NCBI GenBank assembly: GCA_947382865.1
Contig: CANDBF010000005.1
Coordinates: 1 to 54,682 of the forward strand
Direction: 5' to 3'
Source of the DNA: an uncultured Clostridia bacterium
GTDB lineage: Bacteria > Bacillota > Clostridia > Christensenellales > CAG-917
DNA length: 54,682 bases
This document shows positions 24,717 to 31,694 of the stretch, piece after piece; position 1 is the first letter of the stretch; the number at the start of each line of letters is the position of its first letter. The notes below the pieces were generated by a model. The model ran no database searches and was not told the DNA's origin. It worked only from the letters and a program-made list of their open reading frames with translations. Both the position numbers and the translations under genes were made by a program.

Positions 24717-25325
24717 CAGTTCGGCGACTTGGCGCTCTAACTCGGCTATGCGCTCCTTGTCCGTAGGTTTGTGTTGTTTATTGAACCGCTGAAATTTGAG
24801 GCAGTAGAGTATAACGGGTACGCTTAAAATCAAAGTTATGATTAGATTAAGAGGAATGAATGAAATAGTCAATTCTAATACTACATATGTTATAATAATT
24901 GCAATATTGCTTAGAATTGCTAAACAATACGGAATAAATACTAAGCGTGAAATTGATTTTGTTTTGATATATCTAATAATAAGGTAGATAATACTTGCTA
25001 AAATCAGTATAGCAAATATCATTCCAATTATGCCGTCAGCATAGTTCTTTAAGGTAGTAGCGTAAAATTCTTTGTAAGAACGATCTATGAAAGGACTTAG
25101 CTCATCATATCTCGAACTAATCATTTTAGTTGTATTAAAACATCGAATACATAAGTATATAGGAGCAAAAGTAAATAGTGTGTCATCTCTAACAGATAGA
25201 TTATCATACTTAGATAAATCAATAAATACAATCGGTATTACAAAGTACATCAAAAAGAAAGCGATGAAAAGTGAAAAGAATAACGTCTTGTGCTTATTGA
25301 TAAAATCTGTGTAGCCGAGCTTCAT
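24693..25325 (-). CDS. Multi-pass membrane protein with coiled-coil tail
   Basis: 210 residues. Hydrophobic helices lie at about 15-36, 45-65, 88-113, 122-150 and 155-175, and the C-terminus (KERIAELERQVAELQ) is a short coiled coil. The only minus-strand protein gene inside the prophage remnant and very AT-rich, so it may be a lysogenic accessory gene such as an exclusion factor. That is inference only; I do not recognise the family. AGAGGT lies before ATG 25325; the longer frame to 25427 lacks such a site and would overlap the TA operator. Confidence 0.55.
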   Translation of the reverse strand: MKLGYTDFINKHKTLFFSLFIAFFLMYFVIPIVFIDLSKYDNLSVRDDTLFTFAPIYLCIRCFNTTKMISSRYDELSPFIDRSYKEFYATTLKNYADGIIGMIFAILILASIIYLIIRYIKTKSISRLVFIPYCLAILSNIAIIITYVVLELTISFIPLNLIITLILSVPVILYCLKFQRFNKQHKPTDKERIAELERQVAELQKGKDVE

Positions 25326-25408
25326 AGTAAATACCTCTGTCGGTATTATAAAACGAAGAGGAGGAGATTGCAAGCGGAGATTGTGGTTACTGTTGAAGCT
25401 AAGAAAAA

Positions 25409-25449
25409 TTTCTAAATCTCTTGACATTTAGAAACTTAGGTTTTAAGAT
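25409..25449 (+). promoter_or_regulatory. Promoter and operator of the toxin-antitoxin-chaperone operon
   Basis: TTGACA (25421-25426), 17 bp, TAAGAT (25444-25449). A 9-bp inverted repeat, TTTCTAAAT (25409-25417) and ATTTAGAAA (25426-25434), straddles the -35 box. This is the expected place for autorepression by the HigA antitoxin. Confidence 0.65.
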
Positions 25450-25497
25450 AGAATAAAATTCACGATTATAGTGAACAATACATAGGAAGCAACCACT

Positions 25498-25830
25498 TTG
25501 AAAATTGCCTACAAGACCGAACATGTAGAAAAGCTTTGTACAGATGAAGTGTATGCAAGGAGAAATCTGCCAAATGAAATTGCTAAAAGGTTACGGTTAT
25601 TGATACCTAAGATTATAGCGGCAGATAATCTTGCATTTTTCTTATTGCCTGAAAACATGAAGTATCATTTAGAGAAATTGCATGGGCAGAGACAATATCA
25701 AATGTCTATCAGAATTAAATATAATGAAGGATATAGGATGATATTTGAGTGTATGAATACGGATATAAAAGACGATTATGTGAATATGAACGAAATAAAA
25801 ATAATAGACATAAATAAGCACAATTATTAA
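25498..25830 (+). CDS. higB: HigB-type toxin (RelE superfamily)
   Basis: A 110-residue predicted mRNA endonuclease acting on the ribosome. The pattern KYHLEKLHGQR...MSIRIKYNEGYRMIFEC matches HigB/plasmid-maintenance killer proteins. It begins with TTG 25498 preceded by TAGGAAG; no ATG fits the full domain. Toxin-before-antitoxin order is typical of hig loci. The antitoxin follows 35 bases later. It is more AT-rich than the surrounding tail genes, consistent with independent acquisition. Confidence 0.8.
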   Translation: MKIAYKTEHVEKLCTDEVYARRNLPNEIAKRLRLLIPKIIAADNLAFFLLPENMKYHLEKLHGQRQYQMSIRIKYNEGYRMIFECMNTDIKDDYVNMNEIKIIDINKHNY

Positions 25831-25865
25831 TACAGAGGTGTAATGTGGTTTTGGAGGTGTAAAAA

Positions 25866-26267
25866 ATGGATAATATGTGGATTAATTTGAATTATGCAGT
25901 ACATCCAGGTGAAATTCTACAAGAGTATTTAGAAGATGGGAATATTACGCAAAGAGAGGTCGCAAGGAAAACTGGACTGAATAAAACGATAGTCAACGAA
26001 ATTATAAAAGGCAAAAGACCTATTACAATGAAAACTGCAATTAAATTGGAAAAGGTGTTTTCTTTCAATGCGAAATTTTGGTGTAATCTTCAAATGATTT
26101 ATGATGAAGTTATTGAAAGACTAAAACTGAGTGAAGAAGAATTGTCGTGTAATACAAGTATATCTATGTCCAAAACAACAGAGCGAGAAAAAGCTGATTG
26201 TAACTTGTATAATAACTGCTTAGATTCTGTAATGATAGACATATCAACAGTGCTGTTGGCGGCATAA
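25866..26267 (+). CDS. higA: HigA-type antitoxin with C-terminal extension
   Basis: 133 residues. The HTH core VHPGEILQEYL, TQREVARKTGLN, NEIIKGKRPITM and FWCNLQ is classic HigA. About 45 extra residues follow (from SEEELSCNTS) and end in a hydrophobic stretch (VMIDISTVLLAA). In toxin-antitoxin-chaperone systems the antitoxin has just such an unstable tail (ChAD) that is bound by a SecB-like chaperone, and a SecB-like gene follows here. GGAGGTG precedes ATG 25866. Confidence 0.82.
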   Translation: MDNMWINLNYAVHPGEILQEYLEDGNITQREVARKTGLNKTIVNEIIKGKRPITMKTAIKLEKVFSFNAKFWCNLQMIYDEVIERLKLSEEELSCNTSISMSKTTEREKADCNLYNNCLDSVMIDISTVLLAA

Positions 26268-26280
26268 GAAGGAGATAATT

Positions 26281-26697
26281 ATGATTGATAAAGATAATAA
26301 AAGCATAATGCAAATGCATGATATTTATTTTGCTGAAATAAAATTCTTGCAAAATAAAAATACGTTAGGAGAAGTCAATCTTAATGTTGAACATTCTCTT
26401 AATTATGAACGTAACTGTAATGATGAATCATTGCTAAGAGTAACGGTTACTACTCATATAACTTCTGAAAAGAATCAATTGGAGCTCTCGTTGGTAACAG
26501 TTGGCATATTTAGCATAGATGATTCTTCAATAACTTCTGAACAAAAAGAAATATTGGAACGTATTAATACTGTTTCCATACTGTTTCCTTATATAAGAAG
26601 TCAAATTGCTATAATAACAGCTCAGCCAGGGTTAAGTCCCATTCAGCTTCCAGTTATTAATATTAATAAACTTGTAGAAAACTGTACACAGCACTAA
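26281..26697 (+). CDS. SecB-like chaperone of a TAC module
   Basis: A 138-residue protein with alternating beta strands and the SecB-like C-terminus ILFPYIRSQIAIITAQPG followed by PIQLPVININKL, which parallels the FPYAR...L.PVNF end of SecB. AAGGAG precedes ATG 26281, 13 bases behind higA. Clostridia generally lack the export chaperone SecB, so the gene most likely serves the adjacent antitoxin: it would hold HigA until folded and release toxin when overwhelmed. Function is inferred from the family and from the gene trio. Confidence 0.75.
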   Translation: MIDKDNKSIMQMHDIYFAEIKFLQNKNTLGEVNLNVEHSLNYERNCNDESLLRVTVTTHITSEKNQLELSLVTVGIFSIDDSSITSEQKEILERINTVSILFPYIRSQIAIITAQPGLSPIQLPVININKLVENCTQH

Positions 26698-26718
26698 ATT
26701 ACCAATAAATTTTATAGT

Positions 26719-26805
26719 GTAAAAAGAAAGGGAACGCGGTGACCGTTCCCTTTCGCCTTGTACCCCCTAAACACAAGGCAAAGCCATGAGGCATTTATGA
26801 ATGAC
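26719..26805 (-). ncRNA. Convergent small RNA D (second family)
   Basis: Predicted from the promoter at 26812-26840. It contains a hairpin pairing GCCTTG (26755-26760) with CAAGGC (26774-26779) and ends in a strong terminator, AAAGGGAACG (26727-26736) with CGTTCCCTTT (26744-26753), followed by U-rich sequence. It converges on the end of the SecB-like gene. A close copy lies at 34585-34669, differing mainly in the loop of the first hairpin, which argues for a conserved structured RNA. Confidence 0.65.
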
Positions 26806-26811
26806 ATATAC

Positions 26812-26840
26812 ACAATAACAGCAAAAATTCGCTAAGACAA
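26812..26840 (-). promoter_or_regulatory. Promoter of RNA D
   Basis: Minus strand TTGTCT (26840-26835), 17-bp spacer, TATTGT (26817-26812). Weaker than the promoters of RNAs A-C but correctly spaced and identical in the second copy. Confidence 0.55.
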
Positions 26841-26915
26841 GCCAATTTGCAACAAAAATCGGCATTCGACAAAGGTAGTGTAAATAGGACAAATTTCGAC
26901 AAGGATATAAGGGCT

Positions 26916-26937
26916 CACCCGAAAGGGTGTGCTTTTT
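26916..26937 (+). terminator. Small plus-strand terminator in the repeat
   Basis: CACCC (26916-26920), GAAA loop, GGGTG (26925-26929), then TGCTTTTTA. The other repeat copy has CACTC-GCAA-GGGTG followed by CGCTTTT, so base pairing is kept through a G-U pair. Confidence 0.6.
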
Positions 26938-27113
26938 ATATACAAAAATATTTTATAGAAAGAGGTACTATATTATTTGTTTGTTGGATTATGTTCTCCG
27001 ATAGGCAGTTTAGGAATAAGGAATACGACCGATTCAAAGACATAATAACAGAAAAGTAGCAACATAACAAAGAATCCGATATGGGGAATCGCGCTATTAG
27101 CAACGAAAATTGA

Positions 27114-27341
27114 AATGGTGTAAATAGAAATAACGGTCAGTTATCTGATTTTGATAACATAGTTAGGAAAGCCAAGTATTCACATACTGCCGATAATGTC
27201 GACCATAATAAGTTTTCTAAGTTTAGATATTATAAATGTAAAGTTAAATATAAGGGTGAGGAAAACGAAATATGGCTAAATGTAGGATATCACAAAGAAT
27301 TAAAAGACTGGCACATATATGCAATCACTACAATAAAATAA
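27114..27341 (+). pseudogene. Cassette C: orphan toxin-type C-terminal domain
   Basis: An open frame of 75 codons with no start codon or ribosome-binding site, from just after an in-frame TGA to TAA 27339-27341. It encodes FRYYKCKVKYKGEENEIWLN and DWHIYAITTIK, clearly homologous to the out-of-frame end of cassette B. There is no leader in front; the sequence upstream is repeat copy 1. This is the pattern of an orphan C-terminal cassette in polymorphic toxin systems. It too is followed by a convergent RNA (C). Confidence 0.6.
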
Positions 27342-27421
27342 AACACCGCCAACGATTTAACGTTGTGTTCGCGCCCATAGAAAACTACAAGTCATCGAAT
27401 CCGAAACGGTGTTTTACTTAC
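27332..27421 (-). ncRNA. Convergent small RNA C
   Basis: About 90 bases from the promoter at 27428-27456. The closing stem CGGTGTTTT (27407-27415) with AAAACACCG (27340-27348) and the inner hairpin CAACG (27350-27354) with CGTTG (27361-27365) match RNA B in position, with compensatory changes. The U-rich 3' tail overlaps the stop codon of cassette C. Confidence 0.7.
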
Positions 27422-27427
27422 ATTATT

Positions 27428-27456
27428 ATTATACTCAACCGTGAGAAATATGTCAA
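27428..27456 (-). promoter_or_regulatory. Consensus promoter of RNA C
   Basis: Minus strand TTGACA (27456-27451), 17-bp spacer, TATAAT (27433-27428), again a perfect match to both sigma-A hexamers. Confidence 0.8.
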
Positions 27457-27524
27457 GCGGTTGTGAGCGCTCTCAGTCGAGGGTGTTTTTTTATACAAAA
27501 ATAAACAAAAAGGAGAAGCAAACA

Positions 27525-28778
27525 ATGATATTTTTTCTGAACTTAGACGGGACGTGTACGCGTCAGGACACGGACCATATCTATCAAGGCTCGAACAATG
27601 CGTCCAAAGTGATAGCGGTTACGAGTATCTCGCCCGTGCAGACGTACGTGCAGGCGGCGTTTACGCTTCCTAACGGGCTTACGGTCGGGTATTTGCCTAT
27701 GGCGTACAAGGGCGCATATGACGTTAAGGACAGCACGGCGCACCTTTGGGAACTGGACCTTGCCGAGAACGTTACGGAGGCGATGGGAACGGTCGGGATA
27801 TCGTTTAACGTCGTCAACAGCATAACGGGTACGAATCAGACGAGCTATACGAACACGTTTGAAGTGGAGTATTCGGCGCTGCCTCTTCCGCCTCCCAATC
27901 CGTCCCAGAGCGAGTGGGAACAGTTGCTTGACTTGTTGCAATCCTATGCGGCGGTGAACCCTATAATCGTCGAGAAACTGGAAAACTTCCAAATCGGGAC
28001 GGTTACGGCAACGGCGAGCGAATCGGGCGGACAGCCCGTAGTTGCGGCGCAGATAATCAATCAGAATACGCCCAACAGATACTTGCTCGATATGCAGTTC
28101 ACTCTTCCAAGAGGCGAGAGAGGTCCTGAGGGAGCTTTTGCGTTGACGTATAGCAAAGTCGTGGAATTGACCGATCCACCCGTTATAAACGGTTCGATTA
28201 CTCTTGATTCTGCGAGTTTTAACAGAACACGTGTAGTGGGAGATATAGTCGTAATCAATGCGCGATATCAAAACACCAGTTATTTATTGACGGTCAAGGT
28301 AGAGGGCGGCGAAGATTACACGATAATAGATATTATGCTAACCAGCGGAGAGCGGGGCTACAACGGACTTAGCGCTTTGATATGTGCCCAATGGCAGACA
28401 GATTACAATCCGCCTAGAATTGGCGATACAAGAATTTATCCTTTGGATAATTTCACGCGTGAGCCGATTATAGGAGATTACTGTGCATTTTACATAATAA
28501 TCAACGCGGAAAACGACGTGGTATTAGCGTATGGACGGTGTTCGTCTATAACACAGGAAGGGTATGAGTTTACTTTTCTTAGAATAACGGGCATTACAGG
28601 TCCCAGAGGTCCGAAGGGCGATAAGGGAGATACTCCTCCCGGGAGTGACGCTATCCCTCTTATGGACGGCGCGGGCAGCGCGGGAACGTCTACGGAGTAT
28701 TCGAGAGGTGACCACCGTCACCCGGGCGCACGGTTTACGTTGGACGGAACTACGCTCTATATTACGTTGCCGTCTTAA
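27525..28778 (+). CDS. Phage baseplate/tail-fibre protein
   Basis: 417 residues. The N-terminal ~150 residues form a beta domain of the BppU baseplate type (LNLDGTCTRQDTDHIYQGSN). A Gly-rich collagen-like piece (GPRGPKGDKGDTPPG, about 370-385) leads to a C-terminal tail-fibre signature, SAGTSTEYSRGDHRHP. AAAAGGAG precedes ATG 27525; the longer frame upstream runs through RNA C and is not used. Likely role: host receptor contact or baseplate-fibre adaptor. Codon use returns to the GC-richer host style. Confidence 0.75.
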   Translation: MIFFLNLDGTCTRQDTDHIYQGSNNASKVIAVTSISPVQTYVQAAFTLPNGLTVGYLPMAYKGAYDVKDSTAHLWELDLAENVTEAMGTVGISFNVVNSITGTNQTSYTNTFEVEYSALPLPPPNPSQSEWEQLLDLLQSYAAVNPIIVEKLENFQIGTVTATASESGGQPVVAAQIINQNTPNRYLLDMQFTLPRGERGPEGAFALTYSKVVELTDPPVINGSITLDSASFNRTRVVGDIVVINARYQNTSYLLTVKVEGGEDYTIIDIMLTSGERGYNGLSALICAQWQTDYNPPRIGDTRIYPLDNFTREPIIGDYCAFYIIINAENDVVLAYGRCSSITQEGYEFTFLRITGITGPRGPKGDKGDTPPGSDAIPLMDGAGSAGTSTEYSRGDHRHPGARFTLDGTTLYITLPS

Positions 28779-28793
28779 TCGGGAGGTGGCGAT

Positions 28794-29684
28794 ATGGCTA
28801 TAAACGTCAACGGGACTAACGTAACAAAAGTAAGTATAGGCGAAACAAGCCTTAACAAAGTTTATGCCCGCATAGGAGAAAGCGGCGCGTACGTATTGGT
28901 ATTTTCAGTAGGAGGAATAAGAGTGATATATTTTGCTGGCAATTGGAAAATGAACAAAATTAAGTCGGAGATAGATTCTTTCTTCGAAACGTTCAACACG
29001 GACCTGACGTTGAACGGGCAGAAGAGCGTAATTATATTTCCGCCTGCGTGCTATCTGGATTACGTAAAGTCTAAGATAGCGCCGAATCTAAGCGGAATGG
29101 TAAGCGTGGGAATACAGGATATAAGCGCACGCAAGAGCGGCGCATACACGGGGCAGATATCCGCTAATATGGCAAAGGATTGCGGTTGCAGCGTGGCTAT
29201 GATAGGAGAAGCGGAAGTTCGCGAATATTTCGGAGATACCAACGCCGTGTGCGGAGAGAAACTTGCAATGGCAATGCAAAGCAATCTGAAAGCTATTTAC
29301 TGCGTAGGCGAAAACTTATCCGAACGCGATAACGGGCAAACGCAAAGCGTCATAGAGACGCAGCTTAGCGAAGCTCTCGGCGACCTGTATACCTATCTGA
29401 ACGAAGGTAGAATTATGATAGCATATGAACCCTTATGGGCGATAGGTACGGGAAAAACGGCAACGCCTCAGGACTTAGAGGAAGCGTGCGAAATTATAAG
29501 GTTATGGATTCGCAACCACGTAAGCGATGAAGCATATGGCAACTCTCCCGTCCTTGCGGGCGGTTCCGTCACACCCGCAAATATACAGCAAATAATCGCT
29601 ATGCCGGATATAAACGGCGGTCTTGTGGGCGGCGCTTCTACTTATGCGGACAGATTCGCCGCAATGATAAACGAGGTGCAATGA
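28794..29684 (+). CDS. Phage peptide fused to a triosephosphate-isomerase-like domain
   Basis: A 296-residue frame. Residues 1-42 (INVNGTNVTKVSIGETSLNK) resemble short phage tail-gene peptides. Residues 44-296 are a full TIM barrel: FAGNWKMNK keeps Asn and Lys, AYEPLWAIGTGKTAT keeps the catalytic Glu, and the phosphate loops GGSV and VGGAS are present. The electrophilic His of IGHSERR is replaced: the sequence reads IGEAEVR. Isomerase activity should be absent or strongly reduced. An internal AGGAGG (28910-28915) seven bases before in-frame GTG 28923 could start the TIM domain alone. Confidence 0.85.
   Translation: MAINVNGTNVTKVSIGETSLNKVYARIGESGAYVLVFSVGGIRVIYFAGNWKMNKIKSEIDSFFETFNTDLTLNGQKSVIIFPPACYLDYVKSKIAPNLSGMVSVGIQDISARKSGAYTGQISANMAKDCGCSVAMIGEAEVREYFGDTNAVCGEKLAMAMQSNLKAIYCVGENLSERDNGQTQSVIETQLSEALGDLYTYLNEGRIMIAYEPLWAIGTGKTATPQDLEEACEIIRLWIRNHVSDEAYGNSPVLAGGSVTPANIQQIIAMPDINGGLVGGASTYADRFAAMINEVQ
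28910..28925 (+). promoter_or_regulatory. Internal ribosome-binding site and GTG start
   Basis: AGGAGG, seven bases, then GTG in the frame of the fusion gene. It lies exactly at the border between phage peptide and TIM domain. It probably marks the start of the once separate TIM gene and could still give a second, shorter product. Confidence 0.55.
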
Positions 29685-29863
29685 TGAATAAGATAACGGA
29701 AATAGACGTGAAGCAATTTATAGCAAATCTAATAGATAAAGGCGAAACGGAGGCGAATATCCCTTTGATTCTGTACGATTGCAGAATAAACGGAATAGAC
29801 ACGTTGGGAAAAGCCGAAGCGACGTTTAACGATTATAAACAGTCAGGAGGTAAAGAACTATGA
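29681..29863 (+). CDS. Small phage protein, 60 residues
   Basis: Starts ATG 29681, overlapping the previous stop by 4 bases, and overlaps the next gene by 4 bases. It is mixed-charge and helical (EIDVKQFIANLIDKGETEAN). No recognisable domain. Tight coupling to both neighbours shows it is a real gene of the late operon. Confidence 0.5.
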   Translation: MMNKITEIDVKQFIANLIDKGETEANIPLILYDCRINGIDTLGKAEATFNDYKQSGGKEL

Positions 29864-30126
29864 ACGAACAAAATCAAAAGTCGGCAGTATTGCAAATCGC
29901 CGCTCTGCTTACGGAGGGCGTAAAGGACGAGGCGGAAACCAACAAATGGTATCTGGAAAATCTCGCAAAGATTGTAGAACTATCCGAGGCGGCTCAACTG
30001 GACGATGAGACCAAAGCCGAAATCGAGGCTACGTACAAGGAGATTATGGAAGACGAACTGAACCACGCGCAAAGGTTTTTCGCGCTGTCCAATCAGATAA
30101 GCGGGCTTGTCCCGAGCGCGGATTGA
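29860..30126 (+). CDS. Small helical protein with ferritin-like spacing
   Basis: 88 residues in two long helices. Helix 1 has KDEAETNKWYLENL and helix 2 has EIMEDELNHAQRFFAL. The Glu26, Trp30-Tyr31 and Glu66-x-x-His69 placement resembles a half-ferritin or rubrerythrin helix pair, where such residues bind metal at a dimer interface. The loop between helices is longer than in encapsulated ferritins, so the resemblance may be chance. AGGAGG precedes ATG 29860. Otherwise an unknown phage protein. Confidence 0.5.
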   Translation: MNEQNQKSAVLQIAALLTEGVKDEAETNKWYLENLAKIVELSEAAQLDDETKAEIEATYKEIMEDELNHAQRFFALSNQISGLVPSAD

Positions 30127-30134
30127 GGTGTGTT

Positions 30135-30596
30135 ATGAAAATCGATATAGAACTTCAAATGTCATACGGCAGGCTTCTCAAAAGGGAGCCTGTTTTTATT
30201 AGCGATGAGATTTTCAAGCTGTCGATTAATACGGCGTATCAACTTTCGGAGGTAATCGTCGAATTTGAGAACGGCGGGGAAAAGGTCACGACTCATCACT
30301 CCAACGTAACGGAAATTCCAATTCCGCAGGAACTGAAATTCGCGGGCGTACTGGAAGTAAAGATAACGCTTCTTGCGCTGGGCGTAGCCGTAAAGACGTG
30401 GCACGTAGAGCCTATCGTCCTGAAAGAGGTAGACAACTGCCTTAGCGCCTGCGCGGAGGTAGAAGAGCTAAGGAGCAAGCTCGCGGAAGCGGAGAAGAAA
30501 ATAAGCTATCTCGAAGCGCAGGTCAAGGTCATCGAGGACAGCCGAATGGATATATCGCGGCAACTGGGCGACCTATGGCGCATTCATGAATCCTAA
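30135..30596 (+). CDS. Phage protein with C-terminal coiled coil
   Basis: 153 residues. Residues about 1-95 form a beta sandwich-like domain; residues about 105-150 (EELRSKLAEAEKKISYLEAQ) are a clear coiled coil, so the protein likely oligomerises. TGAGGTG precedes ATG 30135; the TTG four codons earlier is less likely. In this position, behind the fibre gene, a neck, fibre-associated or chaperone role is possible. Family not recognised. Confidence 0.5.
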   Translation: MKIDIELQMSYGRLLKREPVFISDEIFKLSINTAYQLSEVIVEFENGGEKVTTHHSNVTEIPIPQELKFAGVLEVKITLLALGVAVKTWHVEPIVLKEVDNCLSACAEVEELRSKLAEAEKKISYLEAQVKVIEDSRMDISRQLGDLWRIHES

Positions 30597-30668
30597 ACCA
30601 AGCGGGTGCGCCCGTAAAAATATTTCACGTCCACGTCTGCGCACAGGCTCGGACAAAAGGAGTTAAAA

Positions 30669-31181
30669 ATGAACGAAGCAACAATCCAAACAATTTTGAA
30701 CTACGTAATCGGCTTCCTGTCTACGGGCGTAGGCGCGGCGATACTCGGTGCGGTAATCAAGGCAATAGTCGCAGCAATCGCCAATGTAAAGACAAAGAAG
30801 TATTCCAAGCTCACCGAGGCGGACAAGACGGATATAGTGAACGAGGTGACGTCGGGCGTGCTTAAAGCCATACAGGGCGGTGTAAGCGTTGATATGGACG
30901 CTCAACTGGACAAGGCAACGGCAAAGCGTATCACAGCCGTGGAGAGGTCTCAGAACGATATCGTAGAGCAGACCAACAGGCTTATGGACTATCAGCGAGT
31001 GGTGCTGTCCGCTATCGGGGACTTCAAGACGATTTCGCAGACATCCAAAGACCGCATACAGGGCATTCTCAAACAGGACGCTCCCTCTTTGGATAAGGTG
31101 CAGACGATAGAACAGCCCGTGCTGGAAGTCAGGGAAACATCGCCCGAGGAAACACCCAAACAAGAAAAGTTTATTTATTGA
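30669..31181 (+). CDS. Phage protein with N-terminal membrane helix
   Basis: 170 residues. A hydrophobic helix rich in Ala/Gly/Ile (about 10-38) is followed by a long charged helical region. One membrane helix plus a soluble tail in the terminal late operon suggests a holin-like or spanin-like lysis accessory, but no endolysin gene is present, so this is only a guess. AAAGGAG precedes ATG 30669. Confidence 0.5.
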   Translation: MNEATIQTILNYVIGFLSTGVGAAILGAVIKAIVAAIANVKTKKYSKLTEADKTDIVNEVTSGVLKAIQGGVSVDMDAQLDKATAKRITAVERSQNDIVEQTNRLMDYQRVVLSAIGDFKTISQTSKDRIQGILKQDAPSLDKVQTIEQPVLEVRETSPEETPKQEKFIY

Positions 31182-31189
31182 GGTGAACT

Positions 31190-31687
31190 ATGAGGAACAA
31201 TGCAAAATCTATAATGCTTACGCTCTTGGAGTGGGTGCTGCTCATTGCGCCCACTGCGGGCTATTCAATATACTGCTACACCGACACATTGCAGTATACG
31301 ATGACAGCGCAGTCTAAGGGCTGTTTTTGGAGCTTGGTAGCCGTCGCGGTTCTCGCGGCGGTTATCTTTCAGATATTCCGCAAGAAGTACGACAGGTTCA
31401 TACAGAGCTTCGTACAGCAGAAAACGGACCTCGAAACAAATCCCGACAACGAACTGCTTGTAAAAGCCGTTGCGCGCAAATCCAAGATTGCGGATAATCT
31501 GGATTATGTCGTAGCGCTTATTCCTCTGTTGATACTCTGTACGGTGCTGTACGCATTTCAGACTGCGGTAGACCAGCTCATCACGTTGCTGTTGGTCGTA
31601 TCGGGTTCTTTAATGGCGAAAATAGGGGTTCATACCGTCAAATTGAGCGTTCAACGCAGGGATATGTTAAAAAAGATAAAGGAGTAA
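31190..31687 (+). CDS. Phage membrane protein, 165 residues
   Basis: Helices at about 10-28, 44-60, 102-122 and 126-145 (four membrane spans), with a cytoplasmic charged loop between the second and third. TGAGGTG precedes ATG 31190, eight bases after the previous gene. The ends are lysine-rich. No family recognised; a role at the membrane with its two neighbours is inferred from shared layout and spacing. Confidence 0.5.
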   Translation: MRNNAKSIMLTLLEWVLLIAPTAGYSIYCYTDTLQYTMTAQSKGCFWSLVAVAVLAAVIFQIFRKKYDRFIQSFVQQKTDLETNPDNELLVKAVARKSKIADNLDYVVALIPLLILCTVLYAFQTAVDQLITLLLVVSGSLMAKIGVHTVKLSVQRRDMLKKIKE

Positions 31688-31694
31688 AAGGATT

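Larger units (their letters stand above)
26719..26947. repeat. Long direct repeat, copy 1
   Basis: About 229 bp shared with 34585-34811. The RNA D region and the next 107 bases are almost identical; the last third is diverged but keeps the small hairpin CACCC-GAAA-GGGTG. The copies flank 7.6 kb, including the orphan cassette C, the tail-fibre and TIM-like genes and tRNA-Ala. Confidence 0.75.

Noticed and set aside
26847..27059. 70-codon plus frame between RNA D and cassette C
   Set aside because: Starts inside the direct repeat, crosses its terminator hairpin, has no ribosome-binding site and no protein-like pattern.
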